This document shows positions 48,702 through 57,470 of a DNA stretch of 64,000 nt, piece after piece. Source of the DNA: Prado023 sp963700475 (GTDB lineage Bacteria; Actinomycetota; Actinomycetes; S36-B12; CAIYMF01); NCBI GenBank assembly GCA_963700475.1, contig CAVOXR010000015.1, positions 496,001-560,000 on the forward strand, in the 5' to 3' direction. The notes below the pieces were generated by a model, which was given only the letters and a program-made list of their open reading frames with translations, had not been told where the DNA came from and ran no database searches. The position numbers and the translations under genes were made by a program. Numbering within the stretch: position 1 is the stretch's first letter; each line of letters opens with the position of its first letter.

Positions 48702-49625
48702 GTGGACGGACGAGGGATTCTCAGGCGGGATGCCGTGCCCCCGGGGCTCGAGCTCCCTGAAAGCGCGCTCACTCAGGACGGCGTGTTCACCCGTGCCCAG
48801 GCGCGAGCGGAGGGTTGGTCTGACAGTCGGCAGCGCCGCCTCGTGCGAGATGGGCTCTGGCTCAGCGTGGCGGGGTCGGTCTTCCGGCACCGGGAGGTGG
48901 AGGAGGGACCGTGGCAGCGGGCGCGTGCCGTCGCGTTGAGCGGGCGGGTCCCGAGCCACTCCACCGCAGCAGCGATCTGGGGTTACGCGATCCCGGCAGC
49001 GGACTGCCACGGCATCGTGGAGCACGGGGGCGGTCCGTCCCGGCGACTGCAGGACCATCGGTTGCGCCCGCCGGCCGACGACTTGGCCCAGCTCGAGGAC
49101 ATGACGATCACGTCAGAGCGGCGGACGCTCGCTGATCTCCTGTGTCATGAGCGGCTCGAGTCGTCGTTGGCCACCGTCACCGATGCCCTGCGTCGGGGGC
49201 TGCTGGCGCCGGGCGATCTGGCACTGGTTGCCCAGACTGCCGCGGGTCGCCGTGGCGCAAGGCGCGCCCACCGGATCGCCATGACATGCGTGGGTAGCCC
49301 GTGGTCTGTCCTCGAGTGGCGCTTCCAACGGATCGCCTGCTCCATCTCGGGCAGGTGGACATTCAACGTGGACATCTCCGATGGCCGGGGGCTGATTGGA
49401 CCGGTTGATGCCCTTCATGAGGAGTTCAGGATCGTTGTCGAGCTCGACGGCAAGCGCTTCCACGGCCCTGACAGGTTCCAGCTGGACCGCACGCGTGATC
49501 AGCGGCTCGTGGCCCTGGGCTACGTCGTGCTCCGATTCACCTGGGATGACCTCGAGCGCCGACCCGATGAGGTCCAGGCCATCATCCGGCGCACGATTGC
49601 GCAAAGGATGCGCCGGGCCGGTTGA
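48702..49625 (+). CDS. AbiEi/DUF559-type protein with PD-(D/E)XK nuclease-like C-terminus
   Basis: 307 residues from GTG 48702. N-terminal winged-helix-like region LTQDGVFTRAQARAEGWSDSRQRRLVRDG is like AbiEi-type antitoxins. The C-terminal domain has VVELDGKRFHG (E247, D249, K251) and RDQRLVALGYVVLRFTWDDL, the DUF559/very-short-patch-repair-like nuclease core. No AbiEii toxin partner is present. Start: CACGAT (48690-48695) ends 6 nt before GTG 48702; GTG 48735 is an alternative. It lies between inverted structured repeats (48541-48615, 49650-49724). Family members are often multi-copy in actinobacteria; function unknown. Confidence 0.8.
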   Translation: MDGRGILRRDAVPPGLELPESALTQDGVFTRAQARAEGWSDSRQRRLVRDGLWLSVAGSVFRHREVEEGPWQRARAVALSGRVPSHSTAAAIWGYAIPAADCHGIVEHGGGPSRRLQDHRLRPPADDLAQLEDMTITSERRTLADLLCHERLESSLATVTDALRRGLLAPGDLALVAQTAAGRRGARRAHRIAMTCVGSPWSVLEWRFQRIACSISGRWTFNVDISDGRGLIGPVDALHEEFRIVVELDGKRFHGPDRFQLDRTRDQRLVALGYVVLRFTWDDLERRPDEVQAIIRRTIAQRMRRAG

Positions 49626-49649
49626 GTGGCCGCGAGCCCGAGTCCTCTG

Positions 49650-49724
49650 GTCCGGATATCGGAGCATCGATGTGTCGAGATCCGGACCGCACCGCGATTG
49701 GGCCGCGCGAAAGCGGACGAAGTC
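49650..49724 (-). repeat. Inverted structured repeat, right copy
   Basis: 75 nt on the opposite strand to the left copy, ending GACGAAGTC on the plus strand. It has the same spacing: arms GTCCGGAT (49650-49657) and ATCCGGAC (49680-49687), 22-nt loop. It starts 25 nt after the stop of the DUF559 gene. The remaining gap to 49844 shows nothing else beyond high GC. Confidence 0.75.
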
Positions 49725-49844
49725 GGCGGCGAGCGGTGGGGTGGGGCGGGGTATCGGCCGGGCCGGACGAGCATCGTGCGGGGCGGCGGGGCAGGGAGGG
49801 CGGCGGGAGCGGAGGCGGAGGGGCCGCTCGACCGCTCCGCGGGG

Positions 49845-50807
49845 TTACGGCGTCAGGACGATCTTGCCGAACAGGTCGCCCTCGGCGACGTGGCGCAGGG
49901 CCTCGTCCGCGGCGGCCAGGGGGAGGACGTGGTCGATCAACGGGCGGACGCCTGTCGCCCCACACATCGCGACCAGCCGCTCGAGTTCGTCGCGCGTGCC
50001 CATCGTCGAGCCCACGACCGACAGCTGGAGGAAGAAGACCCGCGACAGGTCCGCGGGCGGCTGGGAGCCGGAGGTCGCCCCCGCGATGACCACCCGTCCG
50101 CCGGGCTTGAGCGATCGCAGTGTGTGCGACCACGTGGCGGCACCGACCGTCTCCATCACGACGTCGACCTTCTCCGGGAGCCGTGCGCCGGACGCGAACG
50201 CCTCGTGCGCACCCAGCTCGACTGCTCGGGCGCCCTTGGCCTCGTCGCGGGACGTCACCCAGACCCGATACCCCGCCTGTCGGGCCAGCATGATCAGGGC
50301 GGTGGACACGCCCCCGCCGGCGCCCTGGATCAGCACGGTCTGGCCGGGAACGAGCCCGGACCGGGTGAACAGCATCCGATAGGCGGTCAACCATGCGGTC
50401 GGAAGGCAGGCAGCCTCGGCCCAGGACAGGGTGGCCGGCTTGGGGATCAGGTTCCGGGCGGGTACCGCGACCCGTTCGGCGAAGGTGCCCTGGTGCTTCT
50501 CGGACAGCAAGGTGCGGCCCGGGTCGACGGTCTCGTCGGCGTACCCACCGTCGGTGATCACCCCGTGGACGATCACCTCGTTGCCGTCCTGGTCGACGCC
50601 GGCAGCGTCGCACCCGAGGATCATCGGCAGCCGATCAGCGCTGAGCCCAACGCCCTTGAGGGTCCACAGGTCGTGGTGGTTGACGCTGGTCGCCCGAACG
50701 TCGACCACCACCCACCCCTCCGGGACCACCGGCTCGGGATGATCGCCCATGCGTAGCCCGCTCAGGGGATCGTCGGGGCTGAAGGCAACTGCGCTGGCGG
50801 CGAACAT
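49845..50807 (-). CDS. Zinc-independent MDR/quinone-oxidoreductase-like dehydrogenase
   Basis: 320 residues. GroES-like half with VVDVRATSVNHHDLWTLKG and a Rossmann half with VLIQGAGGGVSTALIMLARQAGYRV for NADPH. Catalytic zinc ligands of true alcohol dehydrogenases (C/H/E) are not evident, so quinone/enone reductase is more likely. Start: CAGGAT (complement of 50815-50820) ends 7 nt before ATG 50807. Divergent from kgd. Confidence 0.85.
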   Translation of the reverse strand: MFAASAVAFSPDDPLSGLRMGDHPEPVVPEGWVVVDVRATSVNHHDLWTLKGVGLSADRLPMILGCDAAGVDQDGNEVIVHGVITDGGYADETVDPGRTLLSEKHQGTFAERVAVPARNLIPKPATLSWAEAACLPTAWLTAYRMLFTRSGLVPGQTVLIQGAGGGVSTALIMLARQAGYRVWVTSRDEAKGARAVELGAHEAFASGARLPEKVDVVMETVGAATWSHTLRSLKPGGRVVIAGATSGSQPPADLSRVFFLQLSVVGSTMGTRDELERLVAMCGATGVRPLIDHVLPLAAADEALRHVAEGDLFGKIVLTP

Positions 50808-50858
50808 GCCCACGATCCTGCCAGAGCCCTCGCGGGGCTCGGGGAGTAGCCTTGACAG

Positions 50859-50933
50859 GTGTGCGGGCACCTCCTGAGAGGGTCGCCCGGTGGAGTCCCC
50901 GACCGTCGAGAGGTAGCAGGACGTGGCCAATGA
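50859..50933 (+). CDS. 24-codon leaderless mini-ORF overlapping kgd
   Basis: TAGCCT (50847-50852) ends 6 nt before GTG 50859. The frame reads 24 codons (VCGHLLRGSPG...) and stops at 50931-50933, 11 nt inside kgd in another frame. Position and overlap suggest translational coupling to kgd; the peptide is unknown. It also contains a short hairpin AGGTG/CACCT. Confidence 0.4.
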   Translation: MCGHLLRGSPGGVPDRREVAGRGQ

Positions 50934-53900
50934 TGCGGGATCCCGGATGGTGGCGTTCGGGACCAACGAGTGGCTCGTCGACGAGATCTACCAGCAGTAC
51001 CTGAAGGATCCGCAGAGCGTGGACCGGGCGTGGTGGGACTTCTTCGCCGACTACCGTCCCGGGGAGCCGTCGACACTGCCTGGACCGACGGCCGGAACCG
51101 TGCCTGATGCCGACGCGGCGGCCGCCAGTCGGCCGATCGCCGGCCCGCTGACGGTGGTCTCGCCCGTGCACGGGCCCACGACGACCGGCGGGACGCCCGA
51201 CGAGGAGGCATCCACCCCAGCGGTCACTGCCGAGCACGCTCCGGGCCTCATGCCAGAGCTCGAGCACAACGTGCCCGCCTACGAGGTCGAGGCCCCCGCG
51301 TCGGCGATGGATCAGGTCGCCCCGCAGGTGGGCCTGTCCTCGATCCCGTCCGGCCCCACGGGTGCTGGCGCGGTCGACCCGGCGCCTCGTGTCCTGCGAG
51401 GCCCGTCGGCCCGGGTCGTGGTCAACATGGAGGCCAGCCTCGAGGTCCCGACGGCCACATCCGTGAGGGCGCTGCCGGCCAAGCTGCTCATCGACAACCG
51501 GCACATCATCAACAACCAGCTGTCGCGCGGTCGCGGCGGAAAGGTCTCGTTCACGCACCTGATCGGCTACGCCGTCGTCCGAGCGCTGTCCGACATGCCG
51601 GAGATGAATGTCGGGTTCACCCGTGTCGACGGCAAGCCGGCAGTGATCACGCACCAGACGGTGAACCTCGGACTGGCCATCGACATCGCCAAGCCGGACG
51701 GGACCCGCCAGCTGCTCGTGCCGTGCATCAAGGGTGCCGAGCAGGTGGACTTCGCGGCGTTCTGGGCCAACTACGAGGAGCTGGTCCGCAAGGCGCGCAC
51801 GGGGGCCCTGAACGCCGATGACTTCGCCGGGACGACCGCGACCCTGACGAACCCGGGCACGATCGGCACGGTGAGCTCCGTGCCCCGCCTCATGTCCGGC
51901 CAGGGCCTGATCGTTGGCGTGGGGTCCCTGGACTACCCGGCCGAATGGCAGGGTGCGGCCGAGGAGACGCTGGCCCGCGCCGGCGTGAGCAAGATCCTCA
52001 CCCTGACCTCCACCTACGACCACCGGATCATCCAGGGCGCGCAGTCAGGAGACTTCCTGCGGCGGGTGCACCAGCTGCTCCTCGGCGAGCACGGCTTCTA
52101 CGACGACATCTTCACGTCCCTGCGGATCCCGTACGAGCCGATCCGGTGGGCGACCGACATCGCCACCAGCCACGACTCGGACCTGAACAAGACGGCGCGG
52201 GTCCAGGAGCTGATCCACGCCTACCGCGTGCGCGGGCACCTGATGGCCGACATCGACCCGCTGGACTACAAGCAGCGCAAGCACCCGGACCTCGATGTGG
52301 CTGCCCACGGCCTGACCCTGTGGGACCTCGATCGCGAGTTCGCCGTCGCCGGGTTCGCGGGGCAGCAGTTCATGACCCTGCGCGACGTCCTCAAGGTCCT
52401 GCGCGACGCCTACTGCCGCACAGTCGGCATCGAGTACATGCACATGCAGGATCCCGAGCAGCGACAGTGGATCCAGCAGGGGATCGAGACCGCCCCCGAC
52501 AAGCCCGAGCGCTCCGAGCAGCTGCGCATCCTGCGCACACTCAACGCCGCCGAGGCCTTCGAGACGTTCCTGCAGACCAAGTACGTGGGGCAGAAGCGGT
52601 TCTCCCTCGAGGGCGGCGAGTCGGTCATCCCGCTCGTGGATGCCGTGCTGTCCGCCGCGGCCAGTGACAAGCTCGACGAGGTCTGCATCGGCATGCCGCA
52701 CCGTGGGCGCCTGAACATGCTGGCCAACATCGCCGGCAAGTCGTACTCGCGGATCTTCAACGAGTTCGAGGGCAACTACGGCGTGGAGAGCGTCCAGGGC
52801 TCCGGCGACGTCAAGTACCACCTCGGCACCGAGGGCACGTTCACCGCGGAGGACGGCTCCGAGGTCAAGGTGTACCTGGCGGCCAACCCGAGCCACCTCG
52901 AGGCCGTCAACCCTGTGCTCGAGGGCATCGTGCGGGCCAAGCAGGACCAGAACGAGCCGGATCGCAAGTACGCGGTCCTGCCCCTGCTCATGCACGGCGA
53001 TGCTGCCTTCGCCGGACAGGGCGTCGTGGCCGAGACCCTCAACCTCAGCCAGCTGCAGGGCTACCGCACGGGTGGCACGATCCACGTGATCGTGAACAAC
53101 CAGGTCGGCTTCACGACCTCACCGAAGTACAGCCGTTCCACGGTGTACTGCACGGATGTCGCGCGGATGATCCAGGCGCCGATCTTCCACGTGAACGGCG
53201 ATGACCCCGAGGCGGTCGTGCGCGTGGCGCGGATGGCCTACGAGTTCCGCCAGGCGTTCGCCAAGGACGTCGTGATCGACATGATCTGCTACCGGCGCCG
53301 CGGGCACAACGAGGCCGACGACCCGTCGCTGACCCAGCCGACGATGTACGCGGTCATCGACGCCAAGCGCTCGGTCCGCAAGCTCTACACCGAGGGCCTG
53401 ATCGGTCGTGGCGACATCAGCGTGGAGGAGGCCGAGGACGCCCTGCGCGACTTCCAGGAGCGCCTCGAGCGGGTGTTCCAGGAGACCCGCAGCGCCGGGG
53501 ACGAGGAGTTCAATGCGAACTCGGCGGAGGTGATCTCCACCGGCCGCAAGGAGCTCACGCCGCAGACCCCGGCCTGGGATGTCGACACCTCGATCAGCCA
53601 GGAGGTCGTCGACCTCGTCGTGCGCAGCCAGATCGACCTGCCGGAGGGATTCGTCGCGCACCCACGGCTGGTCCCGCAGCTGCGCCGCCGCGCCGAGATG
53701 GTGGCCTCCGACACGATCGACTGGGGGATGGGCGAGGCCCTGGCGATCGGCTCGCTGGTCAACGAGGGCAAGTGGGTCCGGCTCGCCGGCCAGGACTCCC
53801 GGCGCGGGACGTTCGGCCACCGGCACGCGGTCATCGTCGACGCCCGCACCGGTTGGCAGTACAAGCCGCTCAAGCAGTGCTACAACCACGGGGGCAAGCT

Positions 53901-54744
53901 CTTCGTCTACGACTCGCTGCTCAGCGAGTTCGCCGCGATGGGCTTCGAGTACGGGTACAGCGTTGCGCGCCCCGATGCCCTGGTCATGTGGGAGGCGCAG
54001 TTCGGCGACTTCGTCAACGGCGCCCAGACCATCACCGACGAGTTCCTGACCTCGGCCGAGCAGAAGTGGGCCCAGCGCTCGTCGCTGGTGCTCCTGCTCC
54101 CGCACGGCTACGAGGGCCAGGGCCCGGACCACTCCTCGGCACGCATCGAGCGGTTCCTGGCGATGTGCGCCCAGGACAACATGACGGTCGCCCAGCCGAC
54201 CACCCCGGCGTCGTACTTCCACCTGCTGCGCTGGCAGGTGCACTCGCGCCTGACCCGGCCGATGGTCGTGTTCACCCCGAAGTCGCTGCTGCGCGCCAAG
54301 GTGTCGACGTCCCTGACCCGCGACTTCACCGAGGGGTACTTCCGCGCCGTCCTCGACGATCGTGGGATCACCCAGGAGCGCATCGATCCTGCGGGCATCC
54401 GTCGGGTCCTGCTGTGCTCGGGGAAGATCGGGTACGACCTGATGGCCGAGCGCGACAAGCGCGAGCGGACGGACGTGGCCGTGCTGCGGATGGAGCGGAT
54501 GTACCCGCTGCCGCACCGCACCCTGGTCGAGATGCTGGACCGCTTCGGCGACGCCGAGATCATGTGGGTCCAGGACGAGCCGGAGAACATGGGCCCGTGG
54601 CCGTTCATGAACCAGCACCTGCCCCGGGCGATCATGCGGACCGTTGCCGGCGTCACCCGCGACGCGAGCTCGTCACCGTCGGTGGGATCGCTGCACCGCC
54701 ACGAGGAGGAGCAGCGCGCGCTCATGGACCGGGCGTTCGAGTAG
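50923..54744 (+). CDS. kgd: Multifunctional 2-oxoglutarate metabolism enzyme (Kgd/OdhA)
   Basis: 1273 residues. N-terminal helper (WLVDEIYQQYLKDPQSVDRAWWDFFADY), Pro/Ala-rich linker, acyltransferase E2 core (about 155-395; catalytic H367 in TYDHRIIQGA), then E1 2-oxoglutarate dehydrogenase/decarboxylase with TPP motif GD (692-693) to NN (about 725). It joins the TCA cycle with E3 from elsewhere, or decarboxylates oxoglutarate. GTG 50923 follows GAGAGG. No lipoyl domain is seen, as in mycobacterial Kgd. Lies over the mini-ORF at 50859. Confidence 0.96.
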   Translation: MANDAGSRMVAFGTNEWLVDEIYQQYLKDPQSVDRAWWDFFADYRPGEPSTLPGPTAGTVPDADAAAASRPIAGPLTVVSPVHGPTTTGGTPDEEASTPAVTAEHAPGLMPELEHNVPAYEVEAPASAMDQVAPQVGLSSIPSGPTGAGAVDPAPRVLRGPSARVVVNMEASLEVPTATSVRALPAKLLIDNRHIINNQLSRGRGGKVSFTHLIGYAVVRALSDMPEMNVGFTRVDGKPAVITHQTVNLGLAIDIAKPDGTRQLLVPCIKGAEQVDFAAFWANYEELVRKARTGALNADDFAGTTATLTNPGTIGTVSSVPRLMSGQGLIVGVGSLDYPAEWQGAAEETLARAGVSKILTLTSTYDHRIIQGAQSGDFLRRVHQLLLGEHGFYDDIFTSLRIPYEPIRWATDIATSHDSDLNKTARVQELIHAYRVRGHLMADIDPLDYKQRKHPDLDVAAHGLTLWDLDREFAVAGFAGQQFMTLRDVLKVLRDAYCRTVGIEYMHMQDPEQRQWIQQGIETAPDKPERSEQLRILRTLNAAEAFETFLQTKYVGQKRFSLEGGESVIPLVDAVLSAAASDKLDEVCIGMPHRGRLNMLANIAGKSYSRIFNEFEGNYGVESVQGSGDVKYHLGTEGTFTAEDGSEVKVYLAANPSHLEAVNPVLEGIVRAKQDQNEPDRKYAVLPLLMHGDAAFAGQGVVAETLNLSQLQGYRTGGTIHVIVNNQVGFTTSPKYSRSTVYCTDVARMIQAPIFHVNGDDPEAVVRVARMAYEFRQAFAKDVVIDMICYRRRGHNEADDPSLTQPTMYAVIDAKRSVRKLYTEGLIGRGDISVEEAEDALRDFQERLERVFQETRSAGDEEFNANSAEVISTGRKELTPQTPAWDVDTSISQEVVDLVVRSQIDLPEGFVAHPRLVPQLRRRAEMVASDTIDWGMGEALAIGSLVNEGKWVRLAGQDSRRGTFGHRHAVIVDARTGWQYKPLKQCYNHGGKLFVYDSLLSEFAAMGFEYGYSVARPDALVMWEAQFGDFVNGAQTITDEFLTSAEQKWAQRSSLVLLLPHGYEGQGPDHSSARIERFLAMCAQDNMTVAQPTTPASYFHLLRWQVHSRLTRPMVVFTPKSLLRAKVSTSLTRDFTEGYFRAVLDDRGITQERIDPAGIRRVLLCSGKIGYDLMAERDKRERTDVAVLRMERMYPLPHRTLVEMLDRFGDAEIMWVQDEPENMGPWPFMNQHLPRAIMRTVAGVTRDASSSPSVGSLHRHEEEQRALMDRAFE

Positions 54745-54751
54745 GGCTGGC

Positions 54752-54922
54752 GTGTACGACACCGATCGCGGCATCGAGGAGCTCGTCAGGCGCAAGGGTG
54801 ACGAGGAGGTCACCCTCGAGTGGCTGGCGGGGCAGCTGGTGACGTTCGTCGACCTGCACCCGGAGTTCGAGGTGCCGGTCGAGCGGCTGGCCAGCTGGCT
54901 GGCCCGCGACGACGACGACTGA
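54752..54922 (+). CDS. DUF6104 small protein
   Basis: 56 residues from GTG 54752: VYDTDRGIEELVRRKGDEEV... FVDLHPEFEVPVERLASWLA, acidic, helical. DUF6104 genes follow kgd in many actinomycetes, so a role linked to Kgd is possible. Starts 7 nt after the kgd stop. Its 3' end overlaps the possible tail of the convergent deacetylase frame. Confidence 0.8.
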   Translation: MYDTDRGIEELVRRKGDEEVTLEWLAGQLVTFVDLHPEFEVPVERLASWLARDDDD

Positions 54923-56115
54923 CGCGGGCCCCGGCCGTCGTCGGGATCAGCCGCTCGCCGCCCGCACGTGCACCCTCGGCCAGCCCTGCGAGGCAGTCGG
55001 CGACCAGCGTCCCCAGGGTCTTGAGGTGGTAGCCACCCTCCTGGACCGCCACCGTCGGCACGCCCAGGCCGCCCAGCAGGATCCCCGCCGCGCGCAGCCC
55101 GTCGCGGCGTGACCCGCAGCGGGCTCTCCGGGTCGTCGATGGCTGCGTCCACGCCCAGGGACACGACGAGCGCATCGGCGCCGAACGTCCGGGCGTCCTC
55201 GACGAGCTGGCCGACAGCGGTGAGCCAGCGGTCGTCCCCGGATCGTGGGGGCAGGGGGATGTTGCGGTTGGCCCCTGAACCCGCGCCCTTCCCGGTCTCG
55301 TCGGCGAAACCCATGAAGTGCGGGAACCAGCCCGCCCCGGGGTCGACGTGCACGGACCCGTAGAACACGTCCCCCCGGTTGTAGAAGATCGCCTGGGTCC
55401 CGTTCCCGTGGTGGGCGTCGATGTCGATCACCGCCACGCGGCGGGCGCCCCGCGCGCGCAGGCCCTCCGCGGCGATGGCCGCGTTGTTCAGGTAGCACGA
55501 GCCCCCGAATGCCTCACGGGCGGCGTGATGCCCGGGCGGGCGGCACAGGGCGTAGGCCATCGGGGCTGCTCCTGATGATCCGCCGGGACTGCCCGTGCCG
55601 GACCCGTCGGAGCCCTCGACCCACGCCGCCGTGGCCACCAGGTCCACGGCGGTCAGCGCTGCCCCCGCTGCGGCCTCGACCGCGTCCCACGTGCCCGGTC
55701 CGATGAGGGTCATCGTGTCGTAGCAGTACTGCCCGGCGCGGGCGTGCGCCGCGGTCGGGCGCCGGACGGGCAGCCCGCCGAGCATCGCCTCGGTCGGGAA
55801 CACGTAGGGCACGACGCGGTCCTGTCCGGGGTCGGTCGTGTACCCGCCGACGACCCAGGCGTCGTGGATCGTGCGCAGGTGCTCGATCAGGCCCGCGGAG
55901 TGCACGGCCAGCAGCGCCTCCGGATCGGGATCGCTGGCGGTGACCTCGGGGTGCCCGGCACGGATGAGGGCCTCGCGGATGACGTTCACCCGCTCGACGA
56001 CCTCCGTGCCGGGAGTGCGCACCCCCAGCCAGATCTCGGCGGTGGGCACGTGCCGTCGCGTCCGGGGATGCCACACGAACGGGATCGGGGCAGCGGTCGT
56101 CGGGGGCTGGGCCAC
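54810..56115 (-). pseudogene. Histone-deacetylase-family (acetylpolyamine amidohydrolase-like) gene, frameshifted
   Basis: From GTG 56115 (CAGGAT 6 nt before it) the frame codes for 336 good residues: CRPPGHHAAREAFGGSCYLNNAA (H196-H197) and VIDIDAHHGNGTQ (metal ligands D231, D233, H235). After SPLRVT the frame turns to low-complexity nonsense. Removing one of two G's at 55106-55107 restores RDGLRAAGILLGG and VQEGGYHLKTLGTLV, the family C-terminus with its catalytic Tyr region. So a single extra base disrupts the gene, either truly or by sequencing/assembly error. With the shift repaired the frame runs to 54810 and its end over DUF6104 is uncertain. Confidence 0.75.
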
Positions 56116-56192
56116 GGTTGCATCCTGCCAAGTCGGCGACGGCCACGTGGCTCCGGGTGGGTCGGGCCCGACGGGTGGCATGCTGGGCGACC

Positions 56193-57308
56193 ATGACCAG
56201 CCTCGCTGATTTCGGGATCACCGTCGGGACCCTGCCCCAGGGTCCGACCAACTCCGTGCTCGACGTCCCGGGCGTCGGTGTGGGCCACACGACGATCGTT
56301 CGCGACGAACCAGCCCCACCGCGGGGTCGCGGGGCAGCGCGCACGGGAGTCACCGTCCTGGATCTGGGCGGGGACCCGTGGGCGCGTCCCGTGTCGGCCG
56401 GCGGCGCGGTGCTCAACGGGGCTGGGGAGTGCACCGGCTGGCAGTCCGCCCAGGAGTGGGGCCTGGTCGAGACGCCGATCTACCTGACCTCCACGATGCA
56501 GCTGGGCCGGGTGTACGACGCGGCCTGCCGGATCGCCCTGGCCGAGTCACCCGGCGTGGAAGACGATGTCGTCATCCCGGTCGTGGGGGAGTGTGACGAC
56601 TCGTGGTTGAGCTGCGCCGGCGCGATGCAGGTCGAGTTCGACGACGTGGCGTCCGCACGGGATGCCGCGCGAGCGTCGATCGGGTCGGGGATCCGACCGC
56701 GGACCGGGTCCGTCGGGGCTGGTGCCGGGATGCTCTGCCTCGGATGGAAGGGCGGCATCGGGACCGCCTCCCGTGTGCTGCCCTCGGGGAACACGGTGGG
56801 GGTCCTGCTGCTGACGAACTTCGGCCAGTGGGACCGGCTCACTGTCGGTGGGGTTCCGGTGGGGCGGATCCTGGGGCGCTCCGGTCTCGAGGACGCACCG
56901 TCGGGCGGGGGGCGTGCCGCGCAGGCTCCCGGTGGCCCGCCGCCCGCGGGATCCTGCCTGGGCATCGTCGTGACCGACGCGCCGCTGGACACCCATGGGT
57001 GCCGGCGCCTGGCCACCCGGATCGGCCTGGGTCTGGCGCGGGCCGGGTCGGTGGCCCACCACGGGTCCGGCGAGATCTTCCTGGGCGTCTCGGTGGGCAT
57101 GCGCGCGCCGCGCGGGACACGCCCCGACAGCGCCGGGCTGGGTGGGTCGGACCTCGACCCGCTGTTCGTCGCCTGCGTGGATGCCGCCGAGGAGGCTGTC
57201 CTGGACTCGATGCTCAACGCCCGTGACACGCTCGGGCACCGCGGCCACCGGGCGCTGGCCCTGCCCCACGACGCCCTGCGATCGGCGCTCGCCGACCACC
57301 GCCGCTGA
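56193..57308 (+). CDS. S58 family L-aminopeptidase/D-esterase (DmpA-like)
   Basis: 371 residues. N-terminal VPGVGVGHTTIVRD and WKGGIGTASRVL are family signatures; the self-cleavage site and nucleophile are Gly253-Ser254 in AGSCLGIVVTDAPL, then ARAGSVAHHGSGEIFLGVS. It splits itself into alpha and beta chains and releases N-terminal residues from peptides, including D-Ala. ATG 56193 is chosen by homology. Divergent from the deacetylase gene. Confidence 0.9.
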   Translation: MTSLADFGITVGTLPQGPTNSVLDVPGVGVGHTTIVRDEPAPPRGRGAARTGVTVLDLGGDPWARPVSAGGAVLNGAGECTGWQSAQEWGLVETPIYLTSTMQLGRVYDAACRIALAESPGVEDDVVIPVVGECDDSWLSCAGAMQVEFDDVASARDAARASIGSGIRPRTGSVGAGAGMLCLGWKGGIGTASRVLPSGNTVGVLLLTNFGQWDRLTVGGVPVGRILGRSGLEDAPSGGGRAAQAPGGPPPAGSCLGIVVTDAPLDTHGCRRLATRIGLGLARAGSVAHHGSGEIFLGVSVGMRAPRGTRPDSAGLGGSDLDPLFVACVDAAEEAVLDSMLNARDTLGHRGHRALALPHDALRSALADHRR

Positions 57309-57335
57309 TCCCACGCAGTCCGGCGCCGCGTGCGG

Positions 57336-57409
57336 TTGCGCTGCATTCGCGTCGCCCGACAAGAGCCTGCGCTGCATTCGGGACGCGTGATCGACTGAGA
57401 TGCAGCGCA
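57336..57409. repeat. Short repeat cluster TTGCGCTGCAT
   Basis: TGCGCTGCATTCG occurs at 57336-57348 and again at 57368-57380; its core is inverted at 57400-57409 (ATGCAGCGCA). Copies 2 and 3 can form a 10-bp stem with a 19-nt loop, between the aminopeptidase and patB. It may act as a terminator or be a dispersed element; no other copy was noticed in the window. Confidence 0.65.
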
Positions 57410-57470
57410 AGTCTGCAGGGGCGGAGCGGGCGGCGCGGCGCCAGTGGGTCGGGTGCGTCACGATGGGGGC

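Noticed and set aside
54673..55107. C-terminal extension of the deacetylase frame read straight through
   Set aside because: Sequence is low complexity and antisense to DUF6104 and kgd; the family C-terminus lies in the other frame.
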